From positions 1 through 14,016 of the forward strand of contig JAFUUN010000016.1 in NCBI GenBank assembly GCA_017477855.1: a stretch of 14,016 nucleotides of DNA. The letters run 5' to 3'. This DNA is from Rickettsiales bacterium. GTDB taxonomy: Bacteria > Pseudomonadota > Alphaproteobacteria > Rickettsiales > Deianiraeaceae. This document shows positions 12,767 through 14,016 of this stretch, piece by piece. Position 1 is the stretch's first letter, and the number at the start of each line of letters is the position of its first letter. The notes under the pieces were generated by a model, which did no database searches, had not been told where the DNA came from, and worked only from the letters and a program-made list of their open reading frames with translations. The position numbers and the translations under genes are program-made.

Positions 12767-13964
12767 TATATATATCTTCAGCTATCTTGGTATATTCTTG
12801 ATATCTATTATTCTGTTCGTCATTAACTTTTTTAAGGAATTCGGTTATCTTCATCTCCTTTTCTGTTCCATCATCAAGTTGAATTGGAATTGTTGCGAAT
12901 TGTTTTCTATAACAAGTCTGAAGCAAACCGATTAATTTCCTTTCTTTAATTGTAGAATAGTCATTCTCACTGATATTTATGTGTTTCTTAATATCGGTTT
13001 CGCTTGCATATTGCCATGATTGATGCGATTCATCAGAGAATTGACCTTTAAAATTGTTCGCATTAGCTAGATCAGCATGACTATAAATCTTTCGATCATT
13101 TTCGTTACATATAGGGCCGTATAGATAATTGGAAATCATATTTTCCAATACAGAATTTCTGTCATCAACTGAATTGACCCAAATCAAGCCATTTTCTTTG
13201 TCCGTGCCGCAGCCATTGCCCATGTTTTTACCAAATAAAGCTTGTTCTTTTTTAATTTCGTCATCGTTGTCTTGTTGATTATTTTTATACACTTCTTGAT
13301 CTGGTTGTATCATATCAAAGTCGTGGTACAAAAGCGTATAATCTTTGCAGTCCAACTTATTTATTTTTTTATCATTTTTCTCATTTGCAAGTTTTTTTAA
13401 TTTGCCTGGATGCAACAATAGTAATATTCGCATACAATCTACCAAATTTCCAATTGAATATTTTTTTAACATTGATATCCCATCAGTTTCTGAATTATAT
13501 GTTATATTATCATCAATATCTTTTATAAATTCTGATTGTTTGCACTTAAGTGACATGACTCTTCCATTATCAACTTCTGTTAAACCTTTAAATTCAAAAT
13601 CTTCCCCTTTTTTTAGTTCTTCTACATAATCTTTATAATCAACCAGATAACAATTTGGAATTTTTTCGACTATCTTTTCCATTTCTTTCTTATCATTTTG
13701 TCTTATCATTCGACTATCATAAACCAATATGCAAGAATCTCCTTTTTTATTCATTTTTTCGCATTCTCCTTTCAATGTTGCTACATAATTAACGACTGCC
13801 CTTTCTCCGTTGCGTTTTTTTGTGTCTTCATATGTTAATGGTTTTCCATTCTCATTTTGATAATGCACTTCTCTTTCTGTTGGCAAACCACTGCCAATCC
13901 ACATCATCAAATGCGTTGTACCTTTTGGAACGCGATAATTGTTTACTTTTTTATTTTCTTGCAT
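12726..13964 (-). CDS. Candidate DxD glycosyltransferase (GT-A, Gly_transf_sug/TcdA-TcdB-like)
   Basis: A 412-aa, hydrophilic protein without signal peptide or TM helix. Several blocks fit, in order, the DxD sugar-transferase superfamily (Gly_transf_sug, and GT44 large clostridial toxins). THLMMWIGSGLP (17-28) resembles the opening IHFIWxGxxLP strand. YSIGNLVDCMRILLLL (169-184) resembles the ASDILRxxLLxxYGG helix. LLYHDFDMIQP (211-221) carries a DFD in the place of the metal- and UDP-binding DxD. NGLIWVNSVDDRNSVLENMI (258-277) resembles the NxxIxAxPxHPxxxxxI block. SHQSW (313-317) resembles the C-terminal HxxxSW. If correct, it would transfer a hexose from a nucleotide sugar, perhaps to a host protein if secreted. 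The similarity is by pattern and no search was run. The gene is AT-rich, overlaps the 175-aa frame by 41 nt and lies next to a terminal A21 run, suggesting an accessory locus. Confidence 0.6.
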   Translation of the reverse strand: MQENKKVNNYRVPKGTTHLMMWIGSGLPTEREVHYQNENGKPLTYEDTKKRNGERAVVNYVATLKGECEKMNKKGDSCILVYDSRMIRQNDKKEMEKIVEKIPNCYLVDYKDYVEELKKGEDFEFKGLTEVDNGRVMSLKCKQSEFIKDIDDNITYNSETDGISMLKKYSIGNLVDCMRILLLLHPGKLKKLANEKNDKKINKLDCKDYTLLYHDFDMIQPDQEVYKNNQQDNDDEIKKEQALFGKNMGNGCGTDKENGLIWVNSVDDRNSVLENMISNYLYGPICNENDRKIYSHADLANANNFKGQFSDESHQSWQYASETDIKKHINISENDYSTIKERKLIGLLQTCYRKQFATIPIQLDDGTEKEMKITEFLKKVNDEQNNRYQEYTKIAEDIYNGVQSKKQQQRLF

Positions 13965-13995
13965 GTGAAAAAAAACTAAAACACACTATGATAAC

Positions 13996-14016
13996 AAAAA
14001 AAAAAAAAAAAAAAAA
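13996..14016 (+). repeat. Poly-A run (21 A) at the window edge
   Basis: The last 21 bases are all A. On the minus strand this T-tract lies about 31 bp upstream of the glycosyltransferase-like ATG. The edge of the window inside a homopolymer suggests a contig end or an assembly break. A real upstream promoter T-tract, or a slippage-prone tract, is also possible. Confidence 0.6.

Overview
The window looks like a piece of an AT-rich, Gram-negative, probably host-associated alphaproteobacterial (Rickettsiales/Holosporales-like) chromosome. Sequence evidence: lipid A and peptidoglycan genes (lpxK, murG), a periplasmic Do-type protease, a thiol-disulfide protein, an RluB-type pseudouridine synthase, an ArgRS with HIGH and KMSK motifs, few Shine-Dalgarno sequences, and GC-rich palindromic repeats in AT-rich intergenic DNA, reminiscent of Rickettsia palindromic elements. 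The lineage is an inference, because no 16S or marker comparison could be run.

Layout. 1-179 (-): 5' end of murG. 333-1301 (-): membrane-anchored protein with four EF-hand loops. 1397-1717 (+): RNase P RNA, followed by GC-rich repeat A. 4368 down to 1866 (-): a tight three-gene envelope cluster of a membrane protein with a mitofilin-like C-terminal part, a basic membrane protein, and lpxK. 4369-4690: a gene-free stretch with two GC-rich repeat structures. 6367-4691 (-): argS. 6539-8786 (+): an outer-membrane beta-barrel candidate, a DsbA-like thioredoxin-fold protein and a two-TM protein of unknown function. 9583-8798 (-): RluB-type pseudouridine synthase. 9749-9823 (+): tRNA-Glu(CTC), whose CCA end touches the stop codon of the convergent degP-like protease (11533-9824, -). 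12209-11586 (-): PAP2-type phosphatase. 13964-12239 (-): a candidate DxD glycosyltransferase overlapping a 175-aa gene of unknown function. The window ends in a run of 21 A.

The main theme is envelope biology (lipid A, peptidoglycan, periplasmic folding and proteolysis, undecaprenyl- or lipid-phosphate phosphatase). It is mixed with translation housekeeping (argS, tRNA-Glu, rnpB, rRNA pseudouridylation) and two proteins that could contact a eukaryotic host: the EF-hand membrane protein and the DxD glycosyltransferase.

Three signals deserve attention. First, a family of 83-112 bp GC-rich elements has identical TGTTGCGC/GCGCAACA ends, and its inner hairpin changes sequence while keeping its pairing. 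Second, TTGACA or TTGCAA boxes, often followed by AATAA, lie 27-28 nt upstream of several start codons, which suggests leaderless or near-leaderless mRNAs. Third, a possible glycosyltransferase effector may be joined to its downstream gene by a one-base shift in an A7 run.
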